From NCBI RefSeq assembly GCF_943736985.1, contig NZ_CALSFS010000006.1:124001-188000 (forward strand): a DNA stretch of 64,000 nucleotides. The letters are read 5' to 3'. Numbering within the stretch: position 1 is the stretch's first letter; each line of letters opens with the position of its first letter. Shown here in pieces: positions 49,236 through 58,060 of this stretch. The translations under genes were made by a program, and so were the position numbers. A model generated the notes under the pieces. It was given only the letters and a program-made list of their open reading frames with translations, had not been told where the DNA came from and ran no database searches. The stretch is from Clostridium sp. Marseille-Q2269 (GTDB lineage Bacteria; Bacillota; Clostridia; Clostridiales; Clostridiaceae).

Positions 49236-49934
49236 ATGATATCGAATGAAATGGATGAACTGATAAAACGAAGGCAGGAGGAACAAAAAAGTAAAGGTAA
49301 AAATCAAATTCCTTATGCAATATTAATTTTATTTATAGCTTTAATATTGGGAATAGTTTTTTTTAAATGTAATCATGAATATCTTTCCGTATGGTTTGGG
49401 GGGATAGCCATAGGTATTATTCTACGATACTCTAGGTTTTGTTTTGCAGGAGCATTTAGAGACCCATTTATTATGAAAAATACCAAATTATTAAGAGGGA
49501 TGATATTAGGGTTGATAATAAGTACTGTTGGATTTGCAGTAATTCAGTATAGATATACTAGTACTTATACTAGTACTTATTCTTTAGTTTATAGTAAGAT
49601 TCCTGGATCTGTAGAATCTATAGGAATTCATTTAGTAATTGGTGCATTTATATTTGGGGTAGGCATGGTTTTAGCAGGTGGATGTAGTTCTGGCGTACTT
49701 ATGAGAATTGGAGAAGGACATACATTGCAATGGGTTGTACTTTTAGGATTCTTTATTGGAACTGTTATGGGAGCTAAAGATTATCCATTTTGGAGTAAAT
49801 ATTCTATAGCTAATTCAAAGGTGATTTATTTACCAGAATACATAGATTTAAAAATAATAGTCATAGTGCAGATTACTGTGTTGATAATTTTATATATAAT
49901 AGCACTATGGTATGAAAGAAAACACAGTAAATAA
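49236..49934 (+). CDS. YeeE/YedE family sulfur transporter, N-terminal half protein
   Basis: This 232-residue membrane protein corresponds to the first half of YeeE/YedE (TsuA-type thiosulfate transporters). A charged N-terminus is followed by about five helices. The conserved half-repeat motifs are RYSRFCFAGAFRDPFI (near 66) and VLAGGCSSGVLMRIGEG (near 144), where the cysteines line the substrate path in TsuA. The ATG at 49236 follows AAAGGA; an earlier in-frame ATG at 49200 lacks a site. An internal 12-base tandem duplication encodes YTSTYTSTY near residue 108. The second half is a separate gene at 50196, with a TusA gene between. Confidence 0.85.
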   Translation: MISNEMDELIKRRQEEQKSKGKNQIPYAILILFIALILGIVFFKCNHEYLSVWFGGIAIGIILRYSRFCFAGAFRDPFIMKNTKLLRGMILGLIISTVGFAVIQYRYTSTYTSTYSLVYSKIPGSVESIGIHLVIGAFIFGVGMVLAGGCSSGVLMRIGEGHTLQWVVLLGFFIGTVMGAKDYPFWSKYSIANSKVIYLPEYIDLKIIVIVQITVLIILYIIALWYERKHSK

Positions 49935-49946
49935 TGGAGGTTCTAT

Positions 49947-50174
49947 ATGTCAGTAAAAGAAGTTGATTGCTTATATGATGCATGTCCAATACCGGTACTT
50001 AAGGCAATGAAAGAACTAAAAAAGATGAATCAAGATGATATCTTGATATTATATTGCGATCATAGTTGTGTAGTTATTAGTCTAGAGGAATGGGCAGAGC
50101 AAAATAAATATTCCGTAAAATCAGTAGAAACTGAAGATGGACAGTGGGAAGTTTATATACAAAAGTCAAAATAA
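49947..50174 (+). CDS. TusA/SirA family sulfur-carrier protein (YeeD/YedF-like)
   Basis: This 75-residue protein has the TusA fold. The active cysteine is in DCLYDACPIPVLKAMKELKK, where the CPxPVL motif carries the persulfide. The rest (LYCDHSCVVISLEEWAEQNK) is typical. It lies 12 bases after the first YeeE-half gene, with GGAGG as ribosome site, and 21 bases before the second half. In TsuAB systems the TusA-like protein accepts sulfur from the thiosulfate carrier; the same handover is inferred here. Confidence 0.92.
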   Translation: MSVKEVDCLYDACPIPVLKAMKELKKMNQDDILILYCDHSCVVISLEEWAEQNKYSVKSVETEDGQWEVYIQKSK

Positions 50175-50195
50175 AAAACAAAGAGAGGTGATAAA

Positions 50196-50723
50196 ATGGG
50201 ACCCATTCCAAAGTGGCTAAAAAAGCCATGGCCCTATTGGCTAGGAGGAAGCTTGCTTGGAGTAATGAATGTAGTTTTATTAGCTACAAGTGGCATCAAT
50301 TGGCAAATAACTAGCGGATTTTTATTATGGGCTGTTGGTATTTTAGAATGGTTTGGATTAGAACCATTGAAATGGGAGTACTTTAGTCATTCTAGCTATT
50401 ATTATGAATTTATAATTAGAAATGAAAGTGTATTTATTAACAAATATACTGTCTTGAATATAGCTGTAATTTTAGGATCTTTAGTAGCTACATTATTAGC
50501 ATCTCAATTTAAATTTAAAAAAATAAAAGATAAGAAGCAATTCATATTTGCTCTTTTGGGAGGAATTATGATGGGGTATGGCACTAGGATTGCATTTGGA
50601 TGTACCATTGGAAGCTTTTTTAGTGGTATTCCCTCATTTTCTTTGCATGCTTGGATTTTTGGGATTTTTTTAATTTTGGGCACATGGGTTGGAATTAAAA
50701 TTTTAGTAAAATTTTTGTTATAG
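50196..50723 (+). CDS. YeeE/YedE family sulfur transporter, C-terminal half protein
   Basis: This 175-residue membrane protein has about four helices and corresponds to the second half of YeeE/YedE. The key motif is MMGYGTRIAFGCTIGSFFSG (near 128), with the conserved Cys in FGCTIG. AGAGAGGTG precedes the ATG. With the genes at 49236 and 49947 it makes a split thiosulfate/selenium-type uptake system. The substrate is inferred from family, and selenium is an alternative. Confidence 0.85.
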   Translation: MGPIPKWLKKPWPYWLGGSLLGVMNVVLLATSGINWQITSGFLLWAVGILEWFGLEPLKWEYFSHSSYYYEFIIRNESVFINKYTVLNIAVILGSLVATLLASQFKFKKIKDKKQFIFALLGGIMMGYGTRIAFGCTIGSFFSGIPSFSLHAWIFGIFLILGTWVGIKILVKFLL

Positions 50724-50747
50724 GAGGACTTGAGTCCTCCTTATTTA
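50722..50747. terminator. Bidirectional terminator between YeeE half and LysR genes
   Basis: AGGAGGACT (50722-50730) and AGTCCTCCT (50733-50741) form a perfect 9-bp stem. It overlaps the stop codon of the YeeE half and serves the convergent LysR gene. Confidence 0.7.
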
Positions 50748-50748
50748 A

Positions 50749-51639
50749 TTAGCAGAATCCACGTTTATTAGAAATAATAAAGTCTACGAAGGTTTGTTCA
50801 TAATTGCTAAAATTATAATTTTTTCTAAAAGCTATATAATAGCTAAAATTCATTTTTAGATTATCTACCTTAATTTGTTGAAGATATTCTTTTTTTAATT
50901 CTTTTTTTACTATTAACTTAGGTAGAAAAGAAAAACCTTTACCTGAAGAAATAGAAGATTTAATAGCTTCTGGTGAATTTAAATCATAAATAATATTTAA
51001 ATCATTTATATTTATATTTTTTTCTTTTAAGGATTTTTCAATTAAATGTCTTGTACCAGAACCGCTTTCTCTAAGAATTAAAGGTATATTTTTTAGTTCT
51101 TCTATAGATATTGTTTTTTTATCTATAGAAGAATCTCCTACTAAAATTAATTCATCTGAAATTATATTTTTTGTGGCTAAGTTCTTTTCATTAGATTCCC
51201 ATTGAATAATACCAATATTAATGGTATGGTCTAATAATTTTTCTATAACTTCATGGGAGTTTGCTACTTTCATTTGAATATCTAATTCTTTATGAAATTT
51301 TTTAAAAGTATAAATGCTACAAGGTAGAGCATATTCTCCTACACTTTTGCAGGAGCCAACAATTAATTTGGGTATCTCTTTTTGTAGATCCTTAAGGTCT
51401 CTTTCTATATTTCCTTTAATAGATAAAATAGTATCTGCATAATTAAAAACAACTTTTCCTTCTTCAGTTAGTTTCACACCTTTATTGCTTCTATTTAAAA
51501 GTCTGGCGCCAAATTCTTTTTCTAGATTTTTAAGTTGAATACTAAGTCCAGGCTGAGTTAAGTGAAGACTTTCTGCTGCTTTGGATATGCTATTACATTT
51601 TACAGTAATATAAAATGATTGAAGATACTCAAGATTCAT
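50749..51639 (-). CDS. LysR-family transcriptional regulator
   Basis: This 296-residue regulator has the LysR N-terminal winged helix: LEYLQSFYITVKCNSISKAA followed by ESLHLTQPGLSIQLKNLEKE. A periplasmic-binding-type effector domain extends from about 88 to 290. The domain order and length match CysB/CysL/YeiE-type regulators. It is convergent with the YeeE/TusA genes and may control them, since LysR proteins often regulate sulfur uptake; the spacing and orientation do not require it. Confidence 0.92.
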   Translation of the reverse strand: MNLEYLQSFYITVKCNSISKAAESLHLTQPGLSIQLKNLEKEFGARLLNRSNKGVKLTEEGKVVFNYADTILSIKGNIERDLKDLQKEIPKLIVGSCKSVGEYALPCSIYTFKKFHKELDIQMKVANSHEVIEKLLDHTINIGIIQWESNEKNLATKNIISDELILVGDSSIDKKTISIEELKNIPLILRESGSGTRHLIEKSLKEKNININDLNIIYDLNSPEAIKSSISSGKGFSFLPKLIVKKELKKEYLQQIKVDNLKMNFSYYIAFRKNYNFSNYEQTFVDFIISNKRGFC

Positions 51640-52222
51640 ATACTCACATCCTCAAAATTTTAAAAATACATATAAAAGGTTTACTACATAATAATATATA
51701 TAACTTACTATGTAGAACTAATATATGTATATGATACTTTATTATATCACTATAACATATAAAAAAGAACGATAAATTAAATTTTTAACAAGAAGTATAT
51801 TAATATAAATCCTTATATATCAGTATTTATAGGGAATTTTACAAAATTTATAATATTCTTATAAATACATGTATAGGTTTTAAAAAATGTACTAATAACA
51901 AAATTATATAGTGTATAATATATACTCATCATTAAAAGTATTAAATAATAAATTTATAAAGCAGAAATATTATTTAATACTGTTCTAGATTGATTATAAT
52001 TCATATTAAATAATGAATTTAGTAATATTAATTAATATTCTTCTTATTTTGTAATTTTGAATTATAATAATAAGTAGTATTATACTATTAATGCAATAAG
52101 AAATTATTTTATTAAATATATTACAATTAAATAAAAAATTTGATATATTTATAAATATAATATGGTATTAAATAGATTTTTTTAGATATGTGTGTAAAAT
52201 AAATGGGTGAAGGAGTATAGCT
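51640..52222. other. Gene-free interval with a 14-bp perfect inverted repeat
   Basis: These 580 bases have no credible gene. AGTATTAAATAATA (51937-51950) and TATTATTTAATACT (51968-51981) are perfect inverted repeats with a 17-base loop and no T-run. A weaker palindrome (AATTCAT with ATGAATT) follows near 52000. They could form a regulatory hairpin for the downstream threonine exporter genes or a worn repeat. Confidence 0.4.
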
Positions 52223-52981
52223 ATGGAAGCTAAACAGGTTTTAGAAATTTCACTTTCTGTAGGTAAAATGCTTCTAAGCAATGGAGCAGAATCTTATAGG
52301 GTTGAGGAAACAATAGAGAGAATATGTACAGCGTATGATATGCAATGTGAATGCATGGTTACTGCTAAGGGTGTTTTTTTATCTATTATAGATCATAACA
52401 ACGAAAAAGTAACTTCACTTAAGAAAGTAAAAACAAGAGCGGTAGATTTGGCTAGAATAGACAGACTTAATTCTTTTTCTAGAAGTCTTCAAAATGATCC
52501 TATTTCTTATGAGGAAGCTAAAGAAATTTTAAAAGAAATAGAGGTATTACCATTTTTTACTTTGCCAGTGAGAATTGTGGCAGCAGGCATGACTTCTTTT
52601 GTTTATTCATTGTTTTTTAATGGTACAATTTATGATTCTATTATTTCAACATTTATAAGTATGGGAATTTATTATATGTTATATAAGGTATCAAGAATTG
52701 GATTTTTTCAATTTTTTCAGTTTTTCTTTTCAGGGTTTATTATAGGAATATTAAGTCTAGTTGCAGAAAATGTATTTCCTCTTGTAAATAGAGCTAATGT
52801 TATAACGGGAGGAATAATGATATTAGTTCCAGGAGTTCAATTAACCAATGGTATAAAGGATATTATATATGATGATTTTATGTCTGGTATAGTTAAGTTT
52901 GGCGAGGCTATGTTAGTAGTAACTGCCATAGGAGCGGGAATCGCTACAGCATTAACATTGGGAGTAGGTGTTAAGTGGTGA
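52223..52981 (+). CDS. Threonine/serine exporter ThrE, N-terminal domain protein (DUF1212)
   Basis: This 252-residue protein carries the first half of the ThrE exporter family. It has a soluble N-terminus with MLLSNGAESYRVEETIERIC (residues 16-35), then about five membrane helices including the block GGIMILVPGVQLTNGIKD near 193. AAGGAG precedes the ATG. Its end overlaps the next gene by 7 bases. The two-gene split of ThrE is common in Firmicutes. Substrate (threonine or serine) is inferred from the family. Confidence 0.9.
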   Translation: MEAKQVLEISLSVGKMLLSNGAESYRVEETIERICTAYDMQCECMVTAKGVFLSIIDHNNEKVTSLKKVKTRAVDLARIDRLNSFSRSLQNDPISYEEAKEILKEIEVLPFFTLPVRIVAAGMTSFVYSLFFNGTIYDSIISTFISMGIYYMLYKVSRIGFFQFFQFFFSGFIIGILSLVAENVFPLVNRANVITGGIMILVPGVQLTNGIKDIIYDDFMSGIVKFGEAMLVVTAIGAGIATALTLGVGVKW

Positions 52982-53421
52982 TAAAGCAAGTTATATTAGC
53001 ATTCTTTGGAAGTATATTCCCTGTTATACTTTTTAATATTGACAGGAAAAAAATAATATGGACTGGTTTTTCAGGTGCCATTGGATGGGCAACTTATCTT
53101 ATAGTATATAAGTATATACACAGTCCAGCTATGTCATCCTTTGTTGGAGCTTTTACGGTAGGAGTGTATAGTGAATTAATGGCAAGAAAGCTTAAAACTC
53201 CTGCTATGCAATTTTCTATACCGGGCATATTCCCATTAGTGCCAGGAATTACTGCCTATTATGCTATAAATTCTATAGTTGAACAAAATTATAATTTAGC
53301 ATATTCTAAAGGTCTTCAAACTATAGCTGTAGGTGGAGCTATTGCTTTTGGTATAATGCTTTCCTCCACTACTATTAGATTTATTGCTAAGATAATATAT
53401 AATTCCAGAAATAAACATTAA
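52975..53421 (+). CDS. Threonine/serine exporter ThrE, second-half protein (DUF3815)
   Basis: This 148-residue membrane protein has four to five helices and completes the ThrE exporter. The conserved FSIPGIFPLVPGITAYYAIN lies near residue 81. It starts at GTG 52975 or 52978, overlapping the end of the partner gene, so translation is coupled. The same operon may continue into the MocR regulator 20 bases downstream. Confidence 0.9.
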   Translation: MVIKQVILAFFGSIFPVILFNIDRKKIIWTGFSGAIGWATYLIVYKYIHSPAMSSFVGAFTVGVYSELMARKLKTPAMQFSIPGIFPLVPGITAYYAINSIVEQNYNLAYSKGLQTIAVGGAIAFGIMLSSTTIRFIAKIIYNSRNKH

Positions 53422-53441
53422 AAATTTTTAGGAGGGTTTTA

Positions 53442-54878
53442 ATGTTTTTTGATATAAATTTAGATAAAAATTCCCCAGTATATATACAGATAAGCCATTA
53501 TATAAGATCTATGATATTAAAAGGAATGATAAGGGCAAATGAAAAACTACCATCTACTAGAGAATTAGCTTCTATACTCAAGGTTAGCAGAAATACTATT
53601 ATATCTTCCTATGAACTTTTAGAAGATGATGGATTTATATCAATAAAAAAAGGGAAAGGCGCTTTCGTTTCTAATGTTAATATACATGTGGAAGAAAAGT
53701 GGACAGTTAATTGGGAAAAAAATATAAATGATTATGCAAAGAAAGCTGAAAATTTAGACATAATAAAACATGAGATACCTTGGGAAAAAGGTATGATATC
53801 TTTTAAAAGTATTTCTCCAGATGAAAGTTTATTCGATTTAGATGAGTTTAAGAAAGCTTTTTTAAATAGATTTTCTTTAGAAGGAGAGAAAATATTAAAT
53901 TATGGTTATGCTATAGGATATAGGGATTTAATAAACTATCTGATGAAATATATGAAAAATAAAGGTGTAGATACTTCAAATAAAAAGATATTGATAACCA
54001 ATGGTTTTACAGAAGGATTTGATATTGTATTATCGTCTTTAATAAAACCAAGGGATAAGGTATTATGTGAAAATCCTACTCATAATACAGCAATAAAAAT
54101 AATGAAAATGCACAATGTGGATATTGTAGGCATTGATATGGAGAATGACGGTATAAATATAGACAAATTAAAAGAAACTATAAGTAATAATGATATAAAG
54201 TTGACTTATTTGATACCTTCTTATCATAATCCTACAGGAATAGTTATGAGTCCAGAAAAAAGAATAAAAATATATAATATATTAAAAGATAATAATATAC
54301 CTATAATAGAAGATGGGTTTAACGAAGAACTGAGATATTCTGGTGATCATGTATCACCTATGATTGCCTTTTCAGGCAAAGGTAACAGTATTATTTATAT
54401 AGGAAGTTTTTCAAAGGTACTTTTTCCTGGTATAAGAATAGGATGGGTATTAGCAGATGAGAACCTTGTGGATTATTTGGAGAGTGTAAAAAGGAGTAGA
54501 AATATTCATACATCCTTCTTAGATCAGGCTATATTATATGAATATTTAAACAGTGGAAGCTTTGAAAAATACATTAAAAAATCTAGAAAAATATATAAAC
54601 ATAAATATGAGTTTGCTTTAAAGTGTGCTAAAAAATATATACCTTCAAAATATATAACTGGAGAAGGTGGTCTTCACATCTTTATAAAATTAAAAAATAT
54701 AAAATCAAGAGAATTGTTACAAGAATGTTGTAAAAAAGGTGTTATTTTTACTCCAGGAGACATATTTTATGTGGATAATAAGGGAGAAGATACTTTTAGA
54801 TTAGGTATATCTAGAGTTTCCTTACAAGAAATAGAAAAGGGATTTAAAATTATAGGAGATGTAGTTAAAAATCTATAA
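53442..54878 (+). CDS. MocR-type GntR/aminotransferase regulator
   Basis: This 478-residue protein fuses a GntR winged-helix (LPSTRELASILKVSRNTIIS, near 40) with a class I aminotransferase fold. The PLP lysine is in GSFSKVLFPGIRIGW near 326. The cofactor-contact motif IPSYHNPTGIVMS lies near 263. It is a PLP-dependent transcription factor like PdxR or GabR. AGGAGGG precedes the ATG. It directly follows the ThrE genes, so it could sense an amino-acid related ligand there, but this is inference. Confidence 0.92.
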   Translation: MFFDINLDKNSPVYIQISHYIRSMILKGMIRANEKLPSTRELASILKVSRNTIISSYELLEDDGFISIKKGKGAFVSNVNIHVEEKWTVNWEKNINDYAKKAENLDIIKHEIPWEKGMISFKSISPDESLFDLDEFKKAFLNRFSLEGEKILNYGYAIGYRDLINYLMKYMKNKGVDTSNKKILITNGFTEGFDIVLSSLIKPRDKVLCENPTHNTAIKIMKMHNVDIVGIDMENDGINIDKLKETISNNDIKLTYLIPSYHNPTGIVMSPEKRIKIYNILKDNNIPIIEDGFNEELRYSGDHVSPMIAFSGKGNSIIYIGSFSKVLFPGIRIGWVLADENLVDYLESVKRSRNIHTSFLDQAILYEYLNSGSFEKYIKKSRKIYKHKYEFALKCAKKYIPSKYITGEGGLHIFIKLKNIKSRELLQECCKKGVIFTPGDIFYVDNKGEDTFRLGISRVSLQEIEKGFKIIGDVVKNL

Positions 54879-54952
54879 ATAATTATATCTAGTGATAATT
54901 TTGGCAAATTAATGTATAATATAATAAAAATATTAATATGGTGGTGAAATTT

Positions 54953-55522
54953 ATGAAAAAAGGGTTAAGAAATGCGCTAATAGTAGTGGGTATACTATTA
55001 TTAATAATATTTCCGTTAGTGGGAACATATAATAATTTGGTATCTATGGAGCAAAACGTAAATAGAGCAGCTTCTAATATTGATACAAATCTTCAAAGAA
55101 GATCTGATCTTATATCAAATTTAGTAGAAACAGTTAAGGGATATGCTGCACAAGAAAAAGATATTTTTAAGGGTGTAGCAGATGCAAGATCAAAATTGGC
55201 AGGAGCCCAAAGAATAGATCAAAAAGCTCAAGCAAATGAAGAATTATCAGGAGCTTTATCAAGATTATTGGTAGTAGTTGAAAGATATCCAGATTTAAAA
55301 TCTAATCAAAATTTTAAGGATTTATCAGTAGCTATAGAAGGAACAGAAAATAGAATAGCTATTGCAAGGCAGGATTATAATGAATCAGTAAATAATTATA
55401 ATACTAGTATAAGAAAGTTCCCAAACTCTATTATAGCTGGTATGTTTAGATTTAGTGAAAAACCATATTTTAAAGCGGAAGCAGGAGCAAGTAAAGTTCC
55501 AAAAGTAGACTTCTCAAAGTAG
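54953..55522 (+). CDS. LemA family membrane-anchored protein
   Basis: This 189-residue protein has one N-terminal membrane helix (residues 8-25) and a coiled-coil bundle outside or inside the membrane. VSMEQNVNRAASNIDTNLQR and SDLISNLVETVKGYA are the LemA signature. LemA genes commonly sit beside TPM-domain genes, as here. The ATG at 54953 is chosen because GGTGGTG is just upstream; an in-frame ATG at 54938 precedes that site. Function is not established. Near the stop lies a direct repeat (see 55532). Confidence 0.9.
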   Translation: MKKGLRNALIVVGILLLIIFPLVGTYNNLVSMEQNVNRAASNIDTNLQRRSDLISNLVETVKGYAAQEKDIFKGVADARSKLAGAQRIDQKAQANEELSGALSRLLVVVERYPDLKSNQNFKDLSVAIEGTENRIAIARQDYNESVNNYNTSIRKFPNSIIAGMFRFSEKPYFKAEAGASKVPKVDFSK

Positions 55523-55531
55523 GTGAAAGAC

Positions 55532-55606
55532 GTGGAAAGTTTTCCACAGCCTACAAATTTAAAATATGTAAATTCTTATATTAGTTATTTGGGTTTTATT
55601 AATTAG
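55532..55606 (+). pseudogene. Duplicated 5' fragment of the TPM-domain gene
   Basis: The 24-codon frame VESFPQPTNLKYVNSYISYL matches FPKPTNLKYVNDYVGVIDD of the neighbouring TPM protein. At DNA level CCTACAAATTTAAAATATGT is almost identical to 55790 onward. The 13-base AAAGTAGGTGAAA lies upstream of both copies (55517 and 55671). A signal-peptide part is missing, so this is a partial tandem duplication that has decayed. Confidence 0.7.
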
Positions 55607-55640
55607 GAGTTTTTGTTTTTTCACAAAAACTCTTTAATTT
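55607..55640 (+). terminator. Weak terminator-like hairpin after lemA
   Basis: GAGTTTTTGT (55607) pairs with ACAAAAACTC (55623-55632), followed by a T-rich tail. It may end some lemA transcripts before the TPM gene. Confidence 0.5.
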
Positions 55641-55687
55641 TATGGGAACAGCACCTAAAATAGATTTTTAAAAGTAGGTGAAAAAAT

Positions 55688-56521
55688 ATGAAAAAATTTT
55701 TAAATAAAATAAGACTTACATTTATATTATTAATAACTTTGATTATAGTTTCTCCAACCTTAGTAAATGCAGAGCCAAATTTCCCTAAACCTACTAATTT
55801 AAAATATGTAAATGATTATGTAGGAGTAATAGATGATACCACTAAACAATACATTGTGTCAGTAGGAAATGAATTGGAGAGAAAGACAGGAGCTCAGATG
55901 TCGGTGGTAGTAATAGATTCTCTACAAGGTTCTGATATAGAATCTTACAGTAATAAATTATTTAGACAATGGGGATTGGGACAAAAGGAAAAAGATAATG
56001 GAGTTATGATTCTTTTATCTATAAAAGATAAAAAATGGAGAGTAGAAGTTGGAAGAGGATTAGAAGGTAGAATAACAGACATATATTCTTCAAGAGTAAT
56101 GGATGATATAGCGAAACCTCTACTTAAACAAGAAAAATATGGAGAGGCTATGAAAAATGTCTATTCTGTATTTGCAGATGATGCTGCTAAAGAGTACAAT
56201 GTAACATTAGAAAAAAATGAAAAAATTAAAGTTACACAAAGAAGAAAGAAAAGTGGAGGTATAATACCTACTATAATTTTGATCATAATTTTAATGAGTA
56301 TCTTTGGTGGAAGAGGTGGCAGACGTGGAAGAGGAGGATCTATTTGGGATCTTATATTCTTAAACTCACTGTTTTCTGGATCAAGAGATAGACGAGATGA
56401 TGACGATGGACCATTCGGTGGTGGCGGCTTTGGAGGCTTCGGAGGAGGCTCTGGAGGCGGAGGATTCGGTGGCTTTGGCGGAGGAAGTTCCGGCGGAGGA
56501 GGATCTTCTGGTGGATGGTAG
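55688..56521 (+). CDS. TPM-domain membrane protein with Gly-rich tail
   Basis: This 277-residue protein has a signal peptide (residues 1-28, ending VNA). The extracytoplasmic TPM domain follows (residues 34-165), seen in DYVGVIDDTTKQYIVSVGNE and DNGVMILLSIKDKKWRVEVG. A membrane helix IIPTIILIIILMSIFGG near 197 and an extreme Gly/Ser/Phe tail (GGGGFGGFGG repeats, residues 241-277) end the protein. The tail gives local GC enrichment. TPM proteins are linked to membrane-protein or photosystem upkeep in other organisms; the role in clostridia is unknown. GTAGGTG precedes the ATG. Confidence 0.9.
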   Translation: MKKFLNKIRLTFILLITLIIVSPTLVNAEPNFPKPTNLKYVNDYVGVIDDTTKQYIVSVGNELERKTGAQMSVVVIDSLQGSDIESYSNKLFRQWGLGQKEKDNGVMILLSIKDKKWRVEVGRGLEGRITDIYSSRVMDDIAKPLLKQEKYGEAMKNVYSVFADDAAKEYNVTLEKNEKIKVTQRRKKSGGIIPTIILIIILMSIFGGRGGRRGRGGSIWDLIFLNSLFSGSRDRRDDDDGPFGGGGFGGFGGGSGGGGFGGFGGGSSGGGGSSGGW

Positions 56522-56569
56522 TTAAACCACCGTATGTTACAAAATGTAATTTAGTTAAAAATAAATTTA

Positions 56570-56605
56570 TAAAGAGTCTTTGCTTTAGGGCAAAGACTCT
56601 TTAAT
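56570..56605. terminator. Bidirectional terminator after the TPM gene
   Basis: TAAAGAGTCTTTG (56570-56582) and CAAAGACTCTTTA (56591-56603) form a perfect 13-bp stem with an 8-base loop. Confidence 0.85.
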
Positions 56606-56623
56606 TATAGGTGTAAGGTTAAT

Positions 56624-56955
56624 TTATTCTATATTTACTTTCCATTGGCTATACATTGAATTAAAAAATTCAATGCCTGTTTTAGTCTTAAACACGTTTG
56701 CAAGTACATTAACTGATGCCTTACTGGATAAATCATCTTCTAAAATATTTACAAGAAAATCTGCTTCAAGGAGTATTTGGTAGTCAATGCCATCAACATT
56801 TGTATAAGTATGATGATGAACTATAAGATAGCAGACACGCTCAATGACATTTTCATCAAAACCTAATTTTCGTAAAATTGGCTTGGCAATATATGGACCC
56901 TCTTTTTCTTGTAACTTACCATTACATTTACCATATTTTTTGTGGTTTATATTAG
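56624..56955 (-). pseudogene. C-terminal remnant of an HD-domain phosphohydrolase
   Basis: The frame reads KYGKCNGKLQEKEGPYIAKP, then VIERVCYLIVHHHTYTNVDG and LLEADFLVNILED, which is the second half of a small HD-domain protein family. The first HD metal-binding portion (about 60 residues) is missing, and the upstream frame (to 57037) is unrelated hydrophobic sequence. It lies convergent to the TPM gene. It is most likely a truncated, inactive copy. Confidence 0.7.
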
Positions 56956-56970
56956 AGGCTTTATATAAAA

Positions 56971-57225
56971 ATGAAATTTTTATGTTTAAATAAAGAGAAT
57001 GAATATGGTTTATGTAGATACAATTGTAACTTAACATCAGAAAGCTGTAGTATAAAAGTAAATTTAAAAGAAGTGTTACATATTAAATTACAAATTGTAA
57101 TAGGGCAAAAAAATTTAGGCATATTTTTGTATAAAAAAAATAATAAAATTTACAAAAGAAATATTAGCATAATTAGCTTGAAAAAAGAAGAAATAATATA
57201 TGAAAATGGTAGTAGGATAAAATAA
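56971..57225 (+). CDS. Doubtful 84-residue frame with an N-terminal Cys cluster
   Basis: The frame begins MKFLCLNKENEYGLCRYNCN and continues with a basic, Ile-rich sequence. AGAGG is 12 bases upstream, a poor distance. It has no recognised domain and overlaps the degraded head of the HD remnant, so it may not be expressed. Confidence 0.3.
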   Translation: MKFLCLNKENEYGLCRYNCNLTSESCSIKVNLKEVLHIKLQIVIGQKNLGIFLYKKNNKIYKRNISIISLKKEEIIYENGSRIK

Positions 57226-57429
57226 GAATGTGTATTAAAAGAAAATATTTCCAGGGAATTAGTTAGAATATTTACATTTATCAAGTATAATACACAAATA
57301 AGTTTGTAAAACTAATATTAATGATGATGAAAAACACAGTTAAAAGATATCATTCCATAAAAAGGAAAATATTTTATTTTATAGAAGATTTTAAGAGAAA
57401 GCAATTTAAAGTAATTAGGAGGTATTAGA

Positions 57430-57912
57430 ATGAATGTGTTAGAAGGAATATTATTAATATTAGTAGGGGCAACCTTTATATTTTGGATTGTGTTAACTTT
57501 TATAAATCTTTGGTACAAAACTAAAGAGGGTGGAAAAGTTCTTTTAAATATAAAAAGAGGCATAGAGAGAAATATTATGATACTTATGTCTTTAACAATA
57601 ATTTTCTTTTCTTTTTTAAACAACAATGCTAATACTTATATAGAGATGATAATAGGTATAGTTATATTGTATAATGGCGTAGAAAGATTTGAAATAATGG
57701 AAAATGGAATATTTGTAGAGGGAAACTTTAAAAAGTGGGAGGATATAGAATCTTGTGATTGGCATGAGAGATTAGATCATACTTTAATAATAAGAGGAAA
57801 AGATGATGTAGAGTATTTAAGAAGATTTAACACTATAAAGCTAAAACTTAAAAAGGAAGAACAAGAACAGGTTTTTAAAATGATCAATACAAAAATAGCT
57901 AGAGCATCTTAA
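57430..57912 (+). CDS. Membrane protein of unknown function, possibly DUF5673
   Basis: This 160-residue protein has three hydrophobic helices (residues 4-27, 48-65 and 69-83). A soluble C-terminal domain follows, starting NGIFVEGNFKKWEDIESCDW and ending in a Lys/Glu helix. This membrane-plus-PH-like layout resembles DUF5673, a family of unknown function; the assignment is tentative. AGGAGG precedes the ATG. It is transcribed alone and ends at a very strong hairpin. Confidence 0.65.
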   Translation: MNVLEGILLILVGATFIFWIVLTFINLWYKTKEGGKVLLNIKRGIERNIMILMSLTIIFFSFLNNNANTYIEMIIGIVILYNGVERFEIMENGIFVEGNFKKWEDIESCDWHERLDHTLIIRGKDDVEYLRRFNTIKLKLKKEEQEQVFKMINTKIARAS

Positions 57913-57961
57913 AAAGAAGAAGGCTCTTTAAATGGCTAGTGGCAGTAATAATATTATTAAA

Positions 57962-58003
57962 AAATAAGAGTGAGAGTAAATCAATTTACTCTCACTCTTA
58001 TTT
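57962..58003. terminator. Long bidirectional terminator
   Basis: AAATAAGAGTGAGAGTAAA (57962-57980) and TTTACTCTCACTCTTATTT (57985-58003) form a perfect 19-bp stem with a 4-base loop, unusually stable for this genome. Confidence 0.85.
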
Positions 58004-58060
58004 GATTTAATCTAATATATTTTTTTCACTTTTGGATTTCAGTTTTATTCTTTTTATGCT

